Positions 50,160 through 60,800 of a stretch of 64,000 bases of DNA are shown here, piece by piece. How positions within the stretch are numbered: position 1 is the stretch's first letter; the number at the start of each line of letters is the position of its first letter. Origin of the DNA: Pseudonocardiales bacterium (GTDB lineage: Bacteria; Actinomycetota; Actinomycetes; Mycobacteriales; Pseudonocardiaceae). A program made the translations under genes and the position numbers. Where the stretch lies: contig JAFATA010000021.1 of NCBI GenBank assembly GCA_019244165.1, positions 1-64,000 on the forward strand. The letters are read 5' to 3'. The notes beneath the pieces were generated by a model, which saw only the letters and a program-made list of their open reading frames with translations, was not told where the DNA came from and did no database searches.

Positions 50160-50855
50160 ATGAAGCAAGGGCAAGGCAGGTACGTGGCGCTGTGTTGGGG
50201 CTCCATCCCGGCCAGGGTGGAGGTGTATCCGGTGGGGCTGACTGACAGTCCGGCTCTGGTGATCGTGAGGCGGCTGCTTGACGAGCTCAGGCTGCGTGGT
50301 TTTGAGTTCCGGCGGGCCGCCCTGGGTGTGGACGGGCCGTTGGCCGGCAACCGGACCAGTGGTAACTCGGTGCGACGCAGGGTCGCTCAGGTGGCTCGTG
50401 TGGTGGGCGCGCTGGCGGTGGTCGCCGGTCAAGCCGTCATATTTCGCCTGCTGCTTGTTCAGGGCGGTATGTGCCTCATTGCCGGTGGATGTCGTTCATG
50501 AACACCGTGCATACAGAAACGTCAATCAAGATCAGCGAAGAAGCGCATATCCCCGGCGTTAAACTGTTTGTGCCGTTTTGTTATACCCAAGGCTGCCAGT
50601 GGATAGGGAGCATCCATTTTGATAAGCTGTCTGCCTATCGGGAGGGCCAAGGCCACCTGGACGAAGTCAAACCACATCGCGGTCCGGGTGCCGGGTCGGG
50701 CAGCTCGCCGTCGGTGCAGGGTACGCAGCGTTGAATGGCGAGACGCGTCGACTAGGATACGAGTGATATCCCAATTCAGGCGCGCTTCGATGCGTGTAGT
50801 TAAGACAACCTTGGTTGCGCTCAATGAGGTGCCGACCGGGGAAACGGAGCCGTGA
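50160..50855 (+). pseudogene. Hypothetical gene copy 1, interrupted
   Basis: ATG 50160 opens QGRYVALCWGSIPARVEVYP...LLDELRLRGFEFRR, the same protein as copy 2. After about residue 80 the reading continues in unrelated, more A+T-rich sequence. The matching C-terminal end (LNEVPTGETEP and a stop) occurs about 400 bases later, at 50820-50855. Thus an insertion or rearrangement separated the ends. I do not know the function of this actinobacterial family. Confidence 0.55.
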
Positions 50856-51110
50856 ACGCAGCTACCCGGCCCCGACCAGGTCTGCCCGGCGTGCCACCGC
50901 AGCGGAAGTGTCTGGTGATGCGGTCGCTGGTGGGTGGACCATGACCGGCTCGGCGCTGGTAGTTCACCGTGGCCCCGCAGGGAGACTCTGTCCGCGTGCC
51001 GTGTCAGGAGCGTCGTGGCCAGCCGCATCAGGGAAGATGCACCTGTGACCTCCTTGCCGGACGTGGCCTGCGGCGCCACCTGGCGTTGTCGAGAAGTAGG
51101 GCGGTCTTAG

Positions 51111-52205
51111 GTGACACCTGACGAGCTACGTGATCGCATCCTCCGCTGGGAGGACCCGCATACCGACTTCAAAGAATCCGTCGACAACAACAGCGAGCTG
51201 GCCAAGGACCTCGTGTGCTTCGCTAATAGTGATGGCGGACAGTTGGTGATCGGTGTTGCCAAGGATCGCAGCGTGGTCGGCGTCCCCGATACCGATCAGC
51301 TGCTCTTGAGGGTGGATGACGTCGCATTCCAGAGCTGCTCACCCTCGTTGACGGTCGTGCGGGAGGTCATCAAGCTGGACGGTAAGGACGTCGTTGTGCT
51401 CAACATCCCGAGGGGTGATCAACGGCCCTACTCCACTCGCGACGGTCGTTACTATTTTCGGTCGGAGGAGCGGTGCCGTCGGGCTAGTCGGGAAGAGTTG
51501 CTGAGGCTTTTTCAAGCGGCGTATTCGCTGTTCTACGACGAAAAACCGCTCCCGCGACTCACGCTGGTCGACCTGGACCTTGACGCGGTCACCCGATACC
51601 TCGTTGACACCAACCAGGTAGATCTCGATGACGACCTAGTGCGGCTGTTGCGGGCATGGCGCATGTACGACGGCTCCTCCCCAACGGTGGGTGGGCTTGT
51701 GCTTTTCGGCCGAAATCCGCAGGCCGAGCTGGAATCGTCCCGAGTCGTCGTCGGTGCGCTTGCCGGCGCCGACATCGGGGACAACTTCGTGGATCGCAAA
51801 GACTTGTCCGGTCCGCTACTCAGCGTCATCACTCAGATCGAGACGTTCCTGCGGCTCCACCTCAGGACTGGGCACGAGATCGTCGGATTCGAGAAGGAGA
51901 AGCGCGAAGAGATCCCGCTGGCGGCGTTGCGCGAGGCGGTGGTGAACGCGTTGGTCGAGGTAAGGTCTCCTGGGCGTCCGCCGAACAGCGTGGACGCCGA
52001 GGCGATGCGGGCGGGTGTGCACGTTACCCGCAATCCACACATCTACAGCAGGGTCGCGGCAGCCGAACTCGCCACCCGCGCCGGTACTGGAATACGGCGC
52101 ATCGCTCGACTGCTCCGTCAAGCGAATGGCACTAGTCTGGGCATCTCCATCAGCGACGCTGAGGTCGTCCTCACGCTGCCACGGGGAGCGAGCCCGAGCA
52201 CTTAA
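51111..52205 (+). CDS. AlbA_2-domain protein with an internal deletion
   Basis: The 364-residue protein starts with the AlbA_2/Schlafen-like domain: PHTDFKESVDNNSELAKDLVCFANSDGG and QLVIGV. It continues to the ATPase-type C-terminal region LREAVVNAL. The expected segment after NAL (in relatives HRDY and more) is missing, and the frame jumps to EVRSPGRPPN. An in-frame deletion of about 20 residues is inferred. It may be inactive. GTG 51111 is the start. The family is linked to transcription control, phage defence and RNA processing. Confidence 0.65.
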   Translation: MTPDELRDRILRWEDPHTDFKESVDNNSELAKDLVCFANSDGGQLVIGVAKDRSVVGVPDTDQLLLRVDDVAFQSCSPSLTVVREVIKLDGKDVVVLNIPRGDQRPYSTRDGRYYFRSEERCRRASREELLRLFQAAYSLFYDEKPLPRLTLVDLDLDAVTRYLVDTNQVDLDDDLVRLLRAWRMYDGSSPTVGGLVLFGRNPQAELESSRVVVGALAGADIGDNFVDRKDLSGPLLSVITQIETFLRLHLRTGHEIVGFEKEKREEIPLAALREAVVNALVEVRSPGRPPNSVDAEAMRAGVHVTRNPHIYSRVAAAELATRAGTGIRRIARLLRQANGTSLGISISDAEVVLTLPRGASPST

Positions 52206-52228
52206 AGAAGTGTGAGACCATAGAACTC

Positions 52229-52966
52229 GTGACAGCGAACCCGCATCAGCCCACCCTTATCCTCTGGGATATAGACCGCACACTCGTCACCACCGGCGAG
52301 GTCAGTCGTGAGATTTACGCGAGGGCATTCGAGGAGATCGTTGGTCAGCCGCTGCGTGAGCTGGCTGACATGGCCGGCCGTACTGAGCAAGCGATCCTTG
52401 TTGATACCTTGAGTCTGCACGGAGTTACGAATCCTGAGAGTAGTTTCGATGACTTCTATGCGGCGCTTGCCGTTGCTGCTGACAAGTTGCGCGAGCGCAT
52501 GCGCGTAGTCGGGAATCGGTTGCCTGGTGCCGAGAAGGCACTTGCAGCGCTAGCAAAGCCGAACGTGGTCCAGACGGTCGTGACTGGCAACATCAAGCCG
52601 ATTGCGGTGACGAAGCTTGAGGTGTTCCATCTTTCAGGGTACATAGACTTCGAGGTGGGTGGTTATGGTTCAGACAGTGATACCCGTCCGCCGCTCATCC
52701 TCCAGGCATGGCAACGCGCGCAGCATAAATACGGCCAAGTTTTCGCAGCGGATCGAGTAGCGGTTATCGGCGATACGCCACTGGACGTGGCGGCTGCTCG
52801 CGAAGTTGGCGTCCGTGCCATCGGTGTAGCAACAGGCAGTAGCGGGATAGAAGATCTCATGGCGGCGCAGGCCGACACGGTCCTCCCTGACCTGACGGAT
52901 ACCGAGGCAGTTATCCGGGCGCTCTGCCCAGGAGCGCCGCGCGCTGGCAGATCGTGCCCGGCGTAA
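52229..52966 (+). CDS. HAD-superfamily hydrolase
   Basis: The 245-residue phosphatase has motif I LILWDIDRTLV (nucleophile Asp in DID), motif II VVTGN with threonine, and motif IV VIGDTPLDVAAA. The cap is inserted after motif I, a Gph-like arrangement. Substrate unknown. It is 23 bases after the AlbA_2 gene and starts with GTG, so both may be one transcript. Confidence 0.83.
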   Translation: MTANPHQPTLILWDIDRTLVTTGEVSREIYARAFEEIVGQPLRELADMAGRTEQAILVDTLSLHGVTNPESSFDDFYAALAVAADKLRERMRVVGNRLPGAEKALAALAKPNVVQTVVTGNIKPIAVTKLEVFHLSGYIDFEVGGYGSDSDTRPPLILQAWQRAQHKYGQVFAADRVAVIGDTPLDVAAAREVGVRAIGVATGSSGIEDLMAAQADTVLPDLTDTEAVIRALCPGAPRAGRSCPA

Positions 52967-53008
52967 AATGGGTTTCCAAATACCTAGGACGAATGGGAAA
53001 GGTGCACG

Positions 53009-54244
53009 ATGAGCCTGGACCCGACTTTGCCGGTGGGCAGGCGGATTCAGCTGCTGCGGGAGCGACGGGGACTCTCGCGAGCGGTTGTTGCTGGTCTGTG
53101 TGGCCGGAGCGAGAGTTGGCTGAAAAAGATCGAGCAGGGCACGCGCCAGGCGGTGCGGTTGCCGATGCTGCTTCGGCTCGCGGAGGTTCTCCGGCTCGAT
53201 GACCTGACCGAGTTGACCGGCCAGCACCTCCCGCTGGCGGTATACGGAAAGCCAACCCATCAGGCGATACCCGCGCTGGAGCAGGTCATGACGACCTACC
53301 CGCTCGGAAGCGAGACTGAAGCGGACGTTGACCGGCCGCCTTCGGTCAGCGAGCTACAGAGCAGACTGGATGATGCACACACGCTCTGGCGTACCTCCCG
53401 CTATCCCCGCACCGAGGTCGGCGCGCTCCTACCCTCTTTGCTCAGGGAGACGCAACAGGCCGTGCGCGTGCTGGACGGCTCGGAGCGACGTGCCGCTGCA
53501 GATGTGCTTGCCGGAACCTACCAGGCCGCGCAGCGGATCCTTGCCTATCAGCCCGTGCCAGAATTGGTGTTCCTCGCCGCCGATCGGGGCATGGCGGCTG
53601 CTCAGGAAGCCGACGATCCTCTCGCCATTGCCGGGAGCGCATGGTATCTGGCTCATGTGTTCCGGGATTCTGGGCGGCTGGACCAGGCTGAGCGCGTGGT
53701 GAAAGATGCGGCCGAGCTAGTAAAGCCAAGCCTTGACGATGCTTCCAGCGAGTATCGGGCAATGTGGGGCTCCCTGCAGCTCGCGAGGGGGTTAACAGCG
53801 GCCTGCGACTACGACTACGACTTCGGCACGGCGTGGCATTTCTGGGATATAGCCGACGAGATCGCACAATCGCTCGGCGGAGACTACTGGCATCCATTGA
53901 ACGGGTTTGGCCCGGTGGATATGCAATTCTACGGCGTGCGTATCGATGTGACCTTGGGGCGGTATGGCGACGCGGCACGCCGATCGGAGACTATCGATGT
54001 GGACTCGGTCCCTTCCCTATCGGGGCGGTCACGTTACTTCATTGAGCTCGCCCGTTGTTATCTCGCCCGGCGGGATGATATTGCCGCGTGTCATCTCTTG
54101 TTCAGGGCTTATCAGGAGTCGCCGGAGTATGTGAAAAACGGTCGATTTGGCCGCGGTATCGTCCAGGAGCTCATGGAACGCAACCACTCGGCGGTAAAGA
54201 GCGAGGTACGTGACCTGGCTACCAAGATGGGCCTTCCTACCTGA
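53009..54244 (+). CDS. XRE-family regulator with a tetratricopeptide-like region
   Basis: The N-terminal HTH (RIQLLRERRGLSRAVVAGLC, GRSESWLKKIEQGTR) is followed by about 320 mostly helical residues (AGTYQAAQRILAYQ, AWYLAHVFRDSGRLDQAERV) that look like TPR units. It resembles pheromone- or ligand-sensing regulators that are common in actinobacteria. AAAGGTGCACG precedes the ATG. Target unknown. Confidence 0.75.
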   Translation: MSLDPTLPVGRRIQLLRERRGLSRAVVAGLCGRSESWLKKIEQGTRQAVRLPMLLRLAEVLRLDDLTELTGQHLPLAVYGKPTHQAIPALEQVMTTYPLGSETEADVDRPPSVSELQSRLDDAHTLWRTSRYPRTEVGALLPSLLRETQQAVRVLDGSERRAAADVLAGTYQAAQRILAYQPVPELVFLAADRGMAAAQEADDPLAIAGSAWYLAHVFRDSGRLDQAERVVKDAAELVKPSLDDASSEYRAMWGSLQLARGLTAACDYDYDFGTAWHFWDIADEIAQSLGGDYWHPLNGFGPVDMQFYGVRIDVTLGRYGDAARRSETIDVDSVPSLSGRSRYFIELARCYLARRDDIAACHLLFRAYQESPEYVKNGRFGRGIVQELMERNHSAVKSEVRDLATKMGLPT

Positions 54245-54381
54245 GGGCAGTTCGCCATAAGGTCCGCAGTGTGACAGGGGACAGATCGTCCCCCTCAGCC
54301 CGACCCCCCGTTTCCACCTCCGGTGTTCTCCGGTCCTGGGTGCCTTGAAGGAAGACGCCACGCAGACGGGGTTGAGAGCAC

Positions 54382-54716
54382 ATGAAGCACGGGGCAGCCG
54401 GGGGTGGAGGTGGTATCCGGTGGAGGCTGACAGCCCGGATTTGGTGATCGCGAAGCGGCTGCTCGACGAGCTTAAGCTACGCGGCTTTGAGTTCCGGCGG
54501 GCTGCCCCGGGCGTGGACGGGCCGTTGGTCGGTAGCCGGCTTAGTGGTGACTCGGTGGATGTCGTCCACGTCGCAGGATTCAGTCGCGATTGCTCGGCTT
54601 GGCGTCAGCGGACATCGTCGCTGATCCTTCCCGGGGGAGCGCTGGTGGAGCGTCGGGTGGAAGGCAGCGCGCTCGATGTGCTCAATGAGGTGCTGGCCTG
54701 GGAAATGGAGCCGTGA
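54382..54716 (+). pseudogene. Hypothetical gene copy 2, N-terminally frameshifted
   Basis: The start ATGAAGCACGGGGCAG matches the start of copy 1, but about 30 bases are missing after it. The body WYPVEADSPDLVIAKRLLDE, then FEFRRAAPGVDGPL and VAGFSRDCSAWRQRTSSLIL, is in another frame than that ATG. The C-terminus LNEVLAWEMEP is intact. Thus the gene is likely dead. The two copies flank 4.2 kb of accessory genes in the same direction. Confidence 0.55.
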
Positions 54717-54819
54717 AGTGGAGAATCGTTGGTCCCCAACCGGGCTGGGCGATGTTACTGCCAACAATTCAGAAGCGAGGTGCAATACCCAGATTGAGAC
54801 GTTCTTGCGCGGGTACGGG

Positions 54820-55560
54820 TTAGCGGCGTGCGGGTGGTGGTGCGGAGGCCTCCCAGGCACGGGCGTAGCGGTGCGCTCCTGGGCGGGCAGGGCCACGGCT
54901 GCGGTAGACGATGTAGGGGCGGGTCAGGTAACCCAGGGGGGCGCTGAAGACGTGCACTAGGCGGGTATAGGGCCAGATGGCCAGCAGGGTGAGCACGACC
55001 AGGTTGTGGATCTGGAAGCTGATCGGGGTGGCGGCCATCAGCTCGGGGTGCGGGTGGAGGGTGAACAGGCTGCGGAACCAGGGTGACACCGTCGCCCGGT
55101 AGTCGTAGCCGCCGCCGATCAGGTTGCTGCCCACGGTGTTCAGCATCCCGGTGCCGAGCGCGGCGGTCAGCAGCAGGTACATGACCTTGTCGATCGAGGT
55201 GGTGGCCTTGCGCACCGCCGGCACGGTGCTCCGCCGGTACAGCAGGATCCCCAGACCGGCGAGGGTGGCCAGGCCGGAGAGCGTGCCGACGGACACCGAC
55301 AGCAGGTGGTAGGCATGCTCCGACACGCCGAGAGCCGCGGTCCAGCTCGCCGGGACGGCGATGCCTAGCACATGGCCGCCGAGCACGGCCAGCAACCCGA
55401 AGTGGAACAACGGGCTGCCCCACCGGAGCAGCCGGCGCTCGTACAGCTGGGAGGACCGGGTGGTCCAGCCGAACTGGTCGTGCCGGTAGCGCCAGATGTG
55501 GCCGAGCAGCAGCGAGGTGAACGCCAGATACGGCACCGTCACCCACAGCAACCTGGTCAC
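54820..55560 (-). CDS. narI: Respiratory nitrate reductase gamma subunit NarI
   Basis: The 246-residue, five-helix cytochrome b carries the heme-ligand histidines in LLLGHIWRYRHD and FHFGLLAVLGGHVLG, with others in the ATPISFQIHNLVVL segment. It takes electrons from menaquinol to NarH. GTG 55560 overlaps narJ by four bases (GTGA). Confidence 0.92.
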   Translation of the reverse strand: MTRLLWVTVPYLAFTSLLLGHIWRYRHDQFGWTTRSSQLYERRLLRWGSPLFHFGLLAVLGGHVLGIAVPASWTAALGVSEHAYHLLSVSVGTLSGLATLAGLGILLYRRSTVPAVRKATTSIDKVMYLLLTAALGTGMLNTVGSNLIGGGYDYRATVSPWFRSLFTLHPHPELMAATPISFQIHNLVVLTLLAIWPYTRLVHVFSAPLGYLTRPYIVYRSRGPARPGAHRYARAWEASAPPPARR

Positions 55561-56195
55561 CGGCGTCCCCCCAGATGCTCCGGCATCCTCGGGTCCACCC
55601 CAAAGGGCTCCAGACCCACCTGTTCCTCCGGTGGCCCCTGCGCGGCCAGCTCAGCGACCCGACGCCGGTCGGCGACGTTGATCTCCGGGAGGGTGGCGCA
55701 CACTGCGTCGAGCACCGTCTGGTACGGCGAGGCGACCTCGTGGAGGGACAGCCTGAGCAGTTCCATCACCGGCCGGTACTCGAGGAGGAGCCGCCGGCCG
55801 ACGACCGGGTCGAGGGTCGCGGCGAACTCCAGCACCACCGCCAGATGGTCCGGCAGCTCGTGCTCACCCAGGGTGGCACCTGCCGCGCGGTAGGCATGCT
55901 TGAACCGCAGCAGCGCCATGCCCCGTTTGCGCGTGTCACCATAAGCGTAGTAGCTCAGGTGCAGGCAGTGGCGGCGTCGCAGATCGAAGGTCTCCACGTA
56001 GTGCGCGGCCAGCTCGATCGGGGATGTGCGGCGGGCCGCCTTGAGGAACGACACCAGTGCGGGTCCCGCTGGCGCGGGCAGCGAGATGGCCAGCGCGTGC
56101 AGCGCATCGAACATCCCCAGGGTCTGCTGGGTCGGGTAGTCCAGCAGCAGGGCGGCGATCCGCCATACCACACGCTGGTGCCAGGTCGGGGTCAT
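55557..56195 (-). CDS. narJ: Nitrate reductase assembly chaperone NarJ
   Basis: From ATG 56195 the chaperone is 212 residues: LLLDYPTQQTLGMFDALHAL, HYVETFDLRRRHCLHLSYYAYG and GDTRKRG are family patterns. It helps insertion of the Mo cofactor into NarG. The frame extends upstream, but ATGA overlap with narH fixes the start. Confidence 0.9.
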   Translation of the reverse strand: MTPTWHQRVVWRIAALLLDYPTQQTLGMFDALHALAISLPAPAGPALVSFLKAARRTSPIELAAHYVETFDLRRRHCLHLSYYAYGDTRKRGMALLRFKHAYRAAGATLGEHELPDHLAVVLEFAATLDPVVGRRLLLEYRPVMELLRLSLHEVASPYQTVLDAVCATLPEINVADRRRVAELAAQGPPEEQVGLEPFGVDPRMPEHLGGRR

Positions 56196-57814
56196 CGCGG
56201 GCTGCCATGGGTTTCCGGTGCGGGGGCGAACAGGCCGTTCGTGCTCTTGCCGTCCCAGTTGAGCAGGTTGATCCGGCGCGCCTTGTTCGCCGGTGCGGCG
56301 GCGCCGTTGGTGTCGGTGAGGTGGAACTTGTCGTCCATGGCGTCGAACGCGGTCATTCCCGGACCGCCCTCGCTGCCCAGGCTGCACCCGGTGGCCAGCG
56401 CGTCCAGCCGGTGTGCGTCCGAGCCGGCCGCGCTGGGGATGACGTAGCGGTGCTCGTACTTGGCGATGGCCAGCAGCCGGTACATCGCCTCGATCTCTTT
56501 CGGCGTCAGGCGCACCGACTCGGCGATCTCCGGGGCAACCGGCTCCCCGAGGTTGACCCGGCGCATGTGCGCACGCATCGCTGCCAGCCGCTGCAGCGCG
56601 GCGCGCACCGGTCCCACATCTCCCGCGGTGAACAGTTCGGCCAGGTATTCCACCGGGATGCGCAGCGTGTCGATCGCGCCGAAGAGGTTGCCGGCGTCCT
56701 CCCCGTCATGTCCGGTGCCGGCCAGCGCATCCACTACTGGGGACAGCGGCGGCACGTACCAGACCATCGGCATCGTGCGGTACTCGGGGTGCAGCGGCAG
56801 CGCCACCTGGTAGTTCACGATCAGCTGGTACACCGGGGAGGCCTGCGCCGCCTCGATCCACTCCTGGGAGATCCCGGCTCGTTCGGCCTGCGCTACCACC
56901 CGCGGGTCGTGCGGGTTGAGGAACACGCCCAGCTGCGCCGGGTAGAGGTCCTTCTCCTCGGGCACCGACGCCGCGGCCAGCACCGCGTCCGCGTCATACA
57001 ACACCACTCCGATGTAGCGCAGCCGCCCGACGCAGGTCTCCGCGCAGACCGTGGGAATGCCCACCTCCACCCGCGGGTAGCAGAACGTGCACTTTTCCGC
57101 TTTGCCGGTCCTGTGGTTGAAGTAGATCTTCTTGTACGGGCACCCCGTGACGCACTGCCGCCAGCCGCGACAGCGATCCTGGTCGACCAGCACGATGCCG
57201 TCCTCGCTGCGCTTGTAGATCGCGCCGGACGGGCAGGATGCCGCGCAGGACGGGTTGAGGCAGTGTTCGCAGATCCGCGGCAGGTAGAACATGAACGTGC
57301 GCTCGAACTCCAGCTTCACCTGCTCAGAGAGTGTGGCCAGCACCGGGTCGCCCCCGAGGTGCTCCGGCCCGCCGCCCAGATCGTCGTCCCAGTTGGGCCC
57401 CCAGGTGACGGCGGTGTCCTCGCCGGTAATCAGCGATGTGGGCCGGGCCACCGGCGTGGTGTCCATCGCCGGTGCCGACACCAGGTTCTGGTAGTCGTAG
57501 GTCCACGGCTCGTAGTAGTCGGCCACCGTCGGCAGGTCAGGGTTGGCGAAGATGTTCAGCAGCCGCGTGAGCCGTGAACCGGAGCGCAACGTGAGCCGGC
57601 CACGCTTGGTCAGCGTCCAGCCGCCCTTCCACCGCTGCTGGTCCTCATAGCGCCGCGGATATCCCTGCCCGGGCCTGGTCTCGACGTTGTTGAACCACGC
57701 ATACTCGACGCCGCTGCGGTTGGTCCAGGCCTGTTTGCAGGTGACGCTGCAGGTATGGCAGCCGATGCACTTGTCCAGGTTCATCACCATGGCCAACTGG
57801 GGCATGATCTTCAT
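56192..57814 (-). CDS. narH: Respiratory nitrate reductase beta subunit NarH
   Basis: The 540-residue electron-transfer subunit has four Fe-S clusters: CIGCHTCSVTC, CEHCLNPSCAASCPSG, CRGWRQCVTGCPYKK (with Trp in place of a cysteine, giving the [3Fe-4S] cluster) and CTFC...CAETC. It passes electrons from NarI to NarG. It starts one base into narG's stop area. Confidence 0.94.
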   Translation of the reverse strand: MKIMPQLAMVMNLDKCIGCHTCSVTCKQAWTNRSGVEYAWFNNVETRPGQGYPRRYEDQQRWKGGWTLTKRGRLTLRSGSRLTRLLNIFANPDLPTVADYYEPWTYDYQNLVSAPAMDTTPVARPTSLITGEDTAVTWGPNWDDDLGGGPEHLGGDPVLATLSEQVKLEFERTFMFYLPRICEHCLNPSCAASCPSGAIYKRSEDGIVLVDQDRCRGWRQCVTGCPYKKIYFNHRTGKAEKCTFCYPRVEVGIPTVCAETCVGRLRYIGVVLYDADAVLAAASVPEEKDLYPAQLGVFLNPHDPRVVAQAERAGISQEWIEAAQASPVYQLIVNYQVALPLHPEYRTMPMVWYVPPLSPVVDALAGTGHDGEDAGNLFGAIDTLRIPVEYLAELFTAGDVGPVRAALQRLAAMRAHMRRVNLGEPVAPEIAESVRLTPKEIEAMYRLLAIAKYEHRYVIPSAAGSDAHRLDALATGCSLGSEGGPGMTAFDAMDDKFHLTDTNGAAAPANKARRINLLNWDGKSTNGLFAPAPETHGSPR

Positions 57815-60800
57815 CAGTAGGTCACCTCCTGGCTGCGGCGACGGATGGTGGTGACCTCGTCACGCTGGTTGCCGGTGGGGCCGTGATAGTTCATCGCGAA
57901 CGACTGCTGGGCGTAGCCGCCGATCAGGTGGGTCGGCTTGATCATCAACCGGGTCAGGGCATTGTGGATCCCGCCGCGCTTACCGGTCTTCTCGATGCGT
58001 GGCACGCCCACCGCGCGGTCCTGGGCGTGGTACATGAACACGGTGCCCTCGGGCATCCGATGGCTGACGATTACCCGGGCGACCACCACGCCGTTGCGGT
58101 TGATCGCTTCGATCCACTCGTTGTCCTTGACGCCGATCTTGGCGGCGTCCACATCGGACATCCAGATGCTCTGCCCGCCGCGGGAGAGCGTGAGCATGTG
58201 CAGGTTGTCCTGGTAGCAGGAGTGGATGGACCACTTCGAGTGCGGGGTGAGATACCGGACCGTGACCGACTGATGACCGTTGAGACCAGCCGCTCCTATG
58301 GGAGGCTCGCCACAGTGTCCAATTTTCGGCTCGCCGAACAGAGCGGTCATGTCCAAAGGTGGGCGGAAGATGGGCATCTGCTCGCCGAGCTCGGCCATCC
58401 AGTCGTGGTCGAGGTAGAAATGCTGCCGGCCGGTCAGGGTGTGCCAGGGCTTGAGCCGCTCGGTATTGATGGTGAACGGGGCGTAGCGCCGGCCGCCGGT
58501 CTCGCTGCCCGACCACTCCGGCGAGGTGATCACCGGTACCGGCCGGGCCTGGGTGTCGGCGAAGCTGACTCGCTTGCTCTCGTTCTCCGCGGTGAGGTCG
58601 GCGAGCGTAGTGCCGGTGCGGCGCTGCAGGGCGCGGAAGCCCTCGGTGGCCAGCCGTCCGTTCGTGGTGCCCGACAGCGCCAGGATGGCCTCGCAGGCGT
58701 GGGTGTCCTGGGCCAGCGACGGCCGCCCGGCGGCCGTCCCGGAGAGGACTGCGCCGTTGACCGCCTTGAGGTAGTCGACCTCGACGTCCGGATGGACGGT
58801 GACGCCCTTGGTGGTCAGGCCGACGCGCTCCACCATCGGCCCGAGCGCGGCCATCTTGTCCCCGACCGCCGGGTAGTCGCGTTCCACCACAACGATCCGC
58901 GGCATGGTCTTGCCGGGTATCGGCTCGCACTCGCCAGCTTCCCAGTCCAGCACCCGCCCGCCGGGCTGTGCGGTGGCATCGGCGGTGTCGTGCTGCAGCG
59001 GCATGGCCACGATGTCCTGGCGCACGCCGAGGTGCTGACCGGCCAGCCGGGAGAAAACCCGGGCGATCCGGTGAAACGCCGCAAAGTCGGTCTTGGCCTC
59101 CCATGGCGGGGGGATCGCCGGGGAGAAGGCGTGCACGTAGGGGTGCATGTCGGTGCTGGACAGGTCGTGCTTCTCATACCACGTGGCGGCCGGCAGCACG
59201 ATGTCGGAGAACAGCGTGGTGCTGGTCATCCGGAAGTCCAGCGACAGCAGCAGGTCAAGCTTGCCGACCGGGGCCTGCTCCCGCCAGGTGACCTCCACCG
59301 GGCGTACCCCCGTGCTCTCGGAGGTCTGCAGGTTGCAGTCGGTGCCGAGCAGATGGCGCAGGAAGTACTCGTTGCCCTTGGCTGAGGAGCCGAGCAGGTT
59401 GGCCCGCCACACCGTCAGGCACCGCGGGAAGTTCTCCGGCGCGTCCGGGTCCTGGCAGGCAAACCGCAACTGCCCGGTGGACACCCCGTCGAGGACGTAC
59501 TGGGCGGCGTCCTTGCCCCGGCGACGGGCCTCATCGGCCAGATCCAGCGGGTTGCGGTTGAAGGTCGGGTAGCTGGGCATCCACCCCAGCCGGCTGGCCA
59601 GCGCGATGTTATCCGCCGTAGTGCGCCCGGCGAAGCGTCCCGTCGCCAGCGGTGAGGCCATCACCTCAGCGGTGAACGGGTCGTAGCGCCACTGGTCAGT
59701 AGCCAGGTACCAGTACACGGTGCCCTGCATCTGCCGCGGCGGGCGCTGCCAGTCCAGGCCGAAGGCCAGCGTCGAGGCGCCGGTGAGCGGCCGGCACTTC
59801 TCCTGGCCGACGTAGTGGGCCCAGCCGCCGCCGTTGACCCCCTGGCAGCCGGTGAGGATCACCAGCGCCAGCAGCGACCGGTAGGTCTGGTCGGAATGGA
59901 ACCAGTGGTTGGTGCCCGCACCCATCAGGATCATCGACCGGCCGCCGGAACGTTCGGCGTTGCTGGCGAACTCCCGGCCGATCCGCGCCGCCGCGGCCGC
60001 CGGCACCCCGGTGATCGGCTCTTGCCAGGCCGGGGTGTAGGGCTGCCCGGCGTCGTCGTAGCCACGGGGCCAGGTTCCTGGCAGACCTGGCCGGTGCACC
60101 CCGTACTGGGCCAGCAGCAGATCGAACACCGTGGTGACCAGCTTGCCGGCGACAACCCGGGCCGGCACCCCACGGCGCAGCACGCCGGGCTCAGCGGTGT
60201 CGAACCGGGGCAGGGAGATCTCTGCCACCTCGCTGCTGCCATAGGTGCTCAGCAGCGGGTCCACGGTGTGCAGCTCAAGGTTCCAGCGACCCTCCCCGGA
60301 GCGGGTGAACCGGTGGCCCAGCGAACCGTTCGGAACCACCGGGTCACCGGTGACGGAGTCCAGCAGCACGGTCTTGAACTCAGCACCCTCGCCGGTATCG
60401 CCCAGATCGGCCGCGGTGAGGAACTTGCCCGGAAGGTAGGTGTCGCCTCGCTGGTCGAGGGCGACCAGGAATGGCAGATCAGTGAAGCGCTTGAGGTAGT
60501 CGGTGAATCGCGGTGTCTGCCGGTCGACGAAGAATTCTGTGAGGATCACGTGACCCATGGACATGGCCAGTGCGGCATCGGTGCCTGGCCGGGCCGGCAA
60601 CCACTCGTCGGCGAACTTCGTGTGGTCGCCGTAGTCCGGCGATACCACGACCACCTTCTGACCTCGATACCGGGCTTCGGTCATGTAGTGGGCATCCGGG
60701 GTGCGGGTGACCGGGACGTTGGAGCCCCACATGATCAGGTAGCTGGCGTCGAACCAGTCGGCGGACTCGGGCACGTCGGTTTGGTCGCCGAATACCTGCG

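Noticed and set aside
50498-50734. Possible small protein starting at 50498 with CYTQGCQWIGSIHFD
   Set aside because: It lies in the insertion that splits copy 1, lacks a ribosome site, and matches nothing I know; left within the pseudogene span.
56196-56387. Longer NarJ starting at 56387
   Set aside because: The extra 64 residues are arginine/glutamine-rich shadow of narH; the ATG at 56195 overlaps the narH stop as ATGA.
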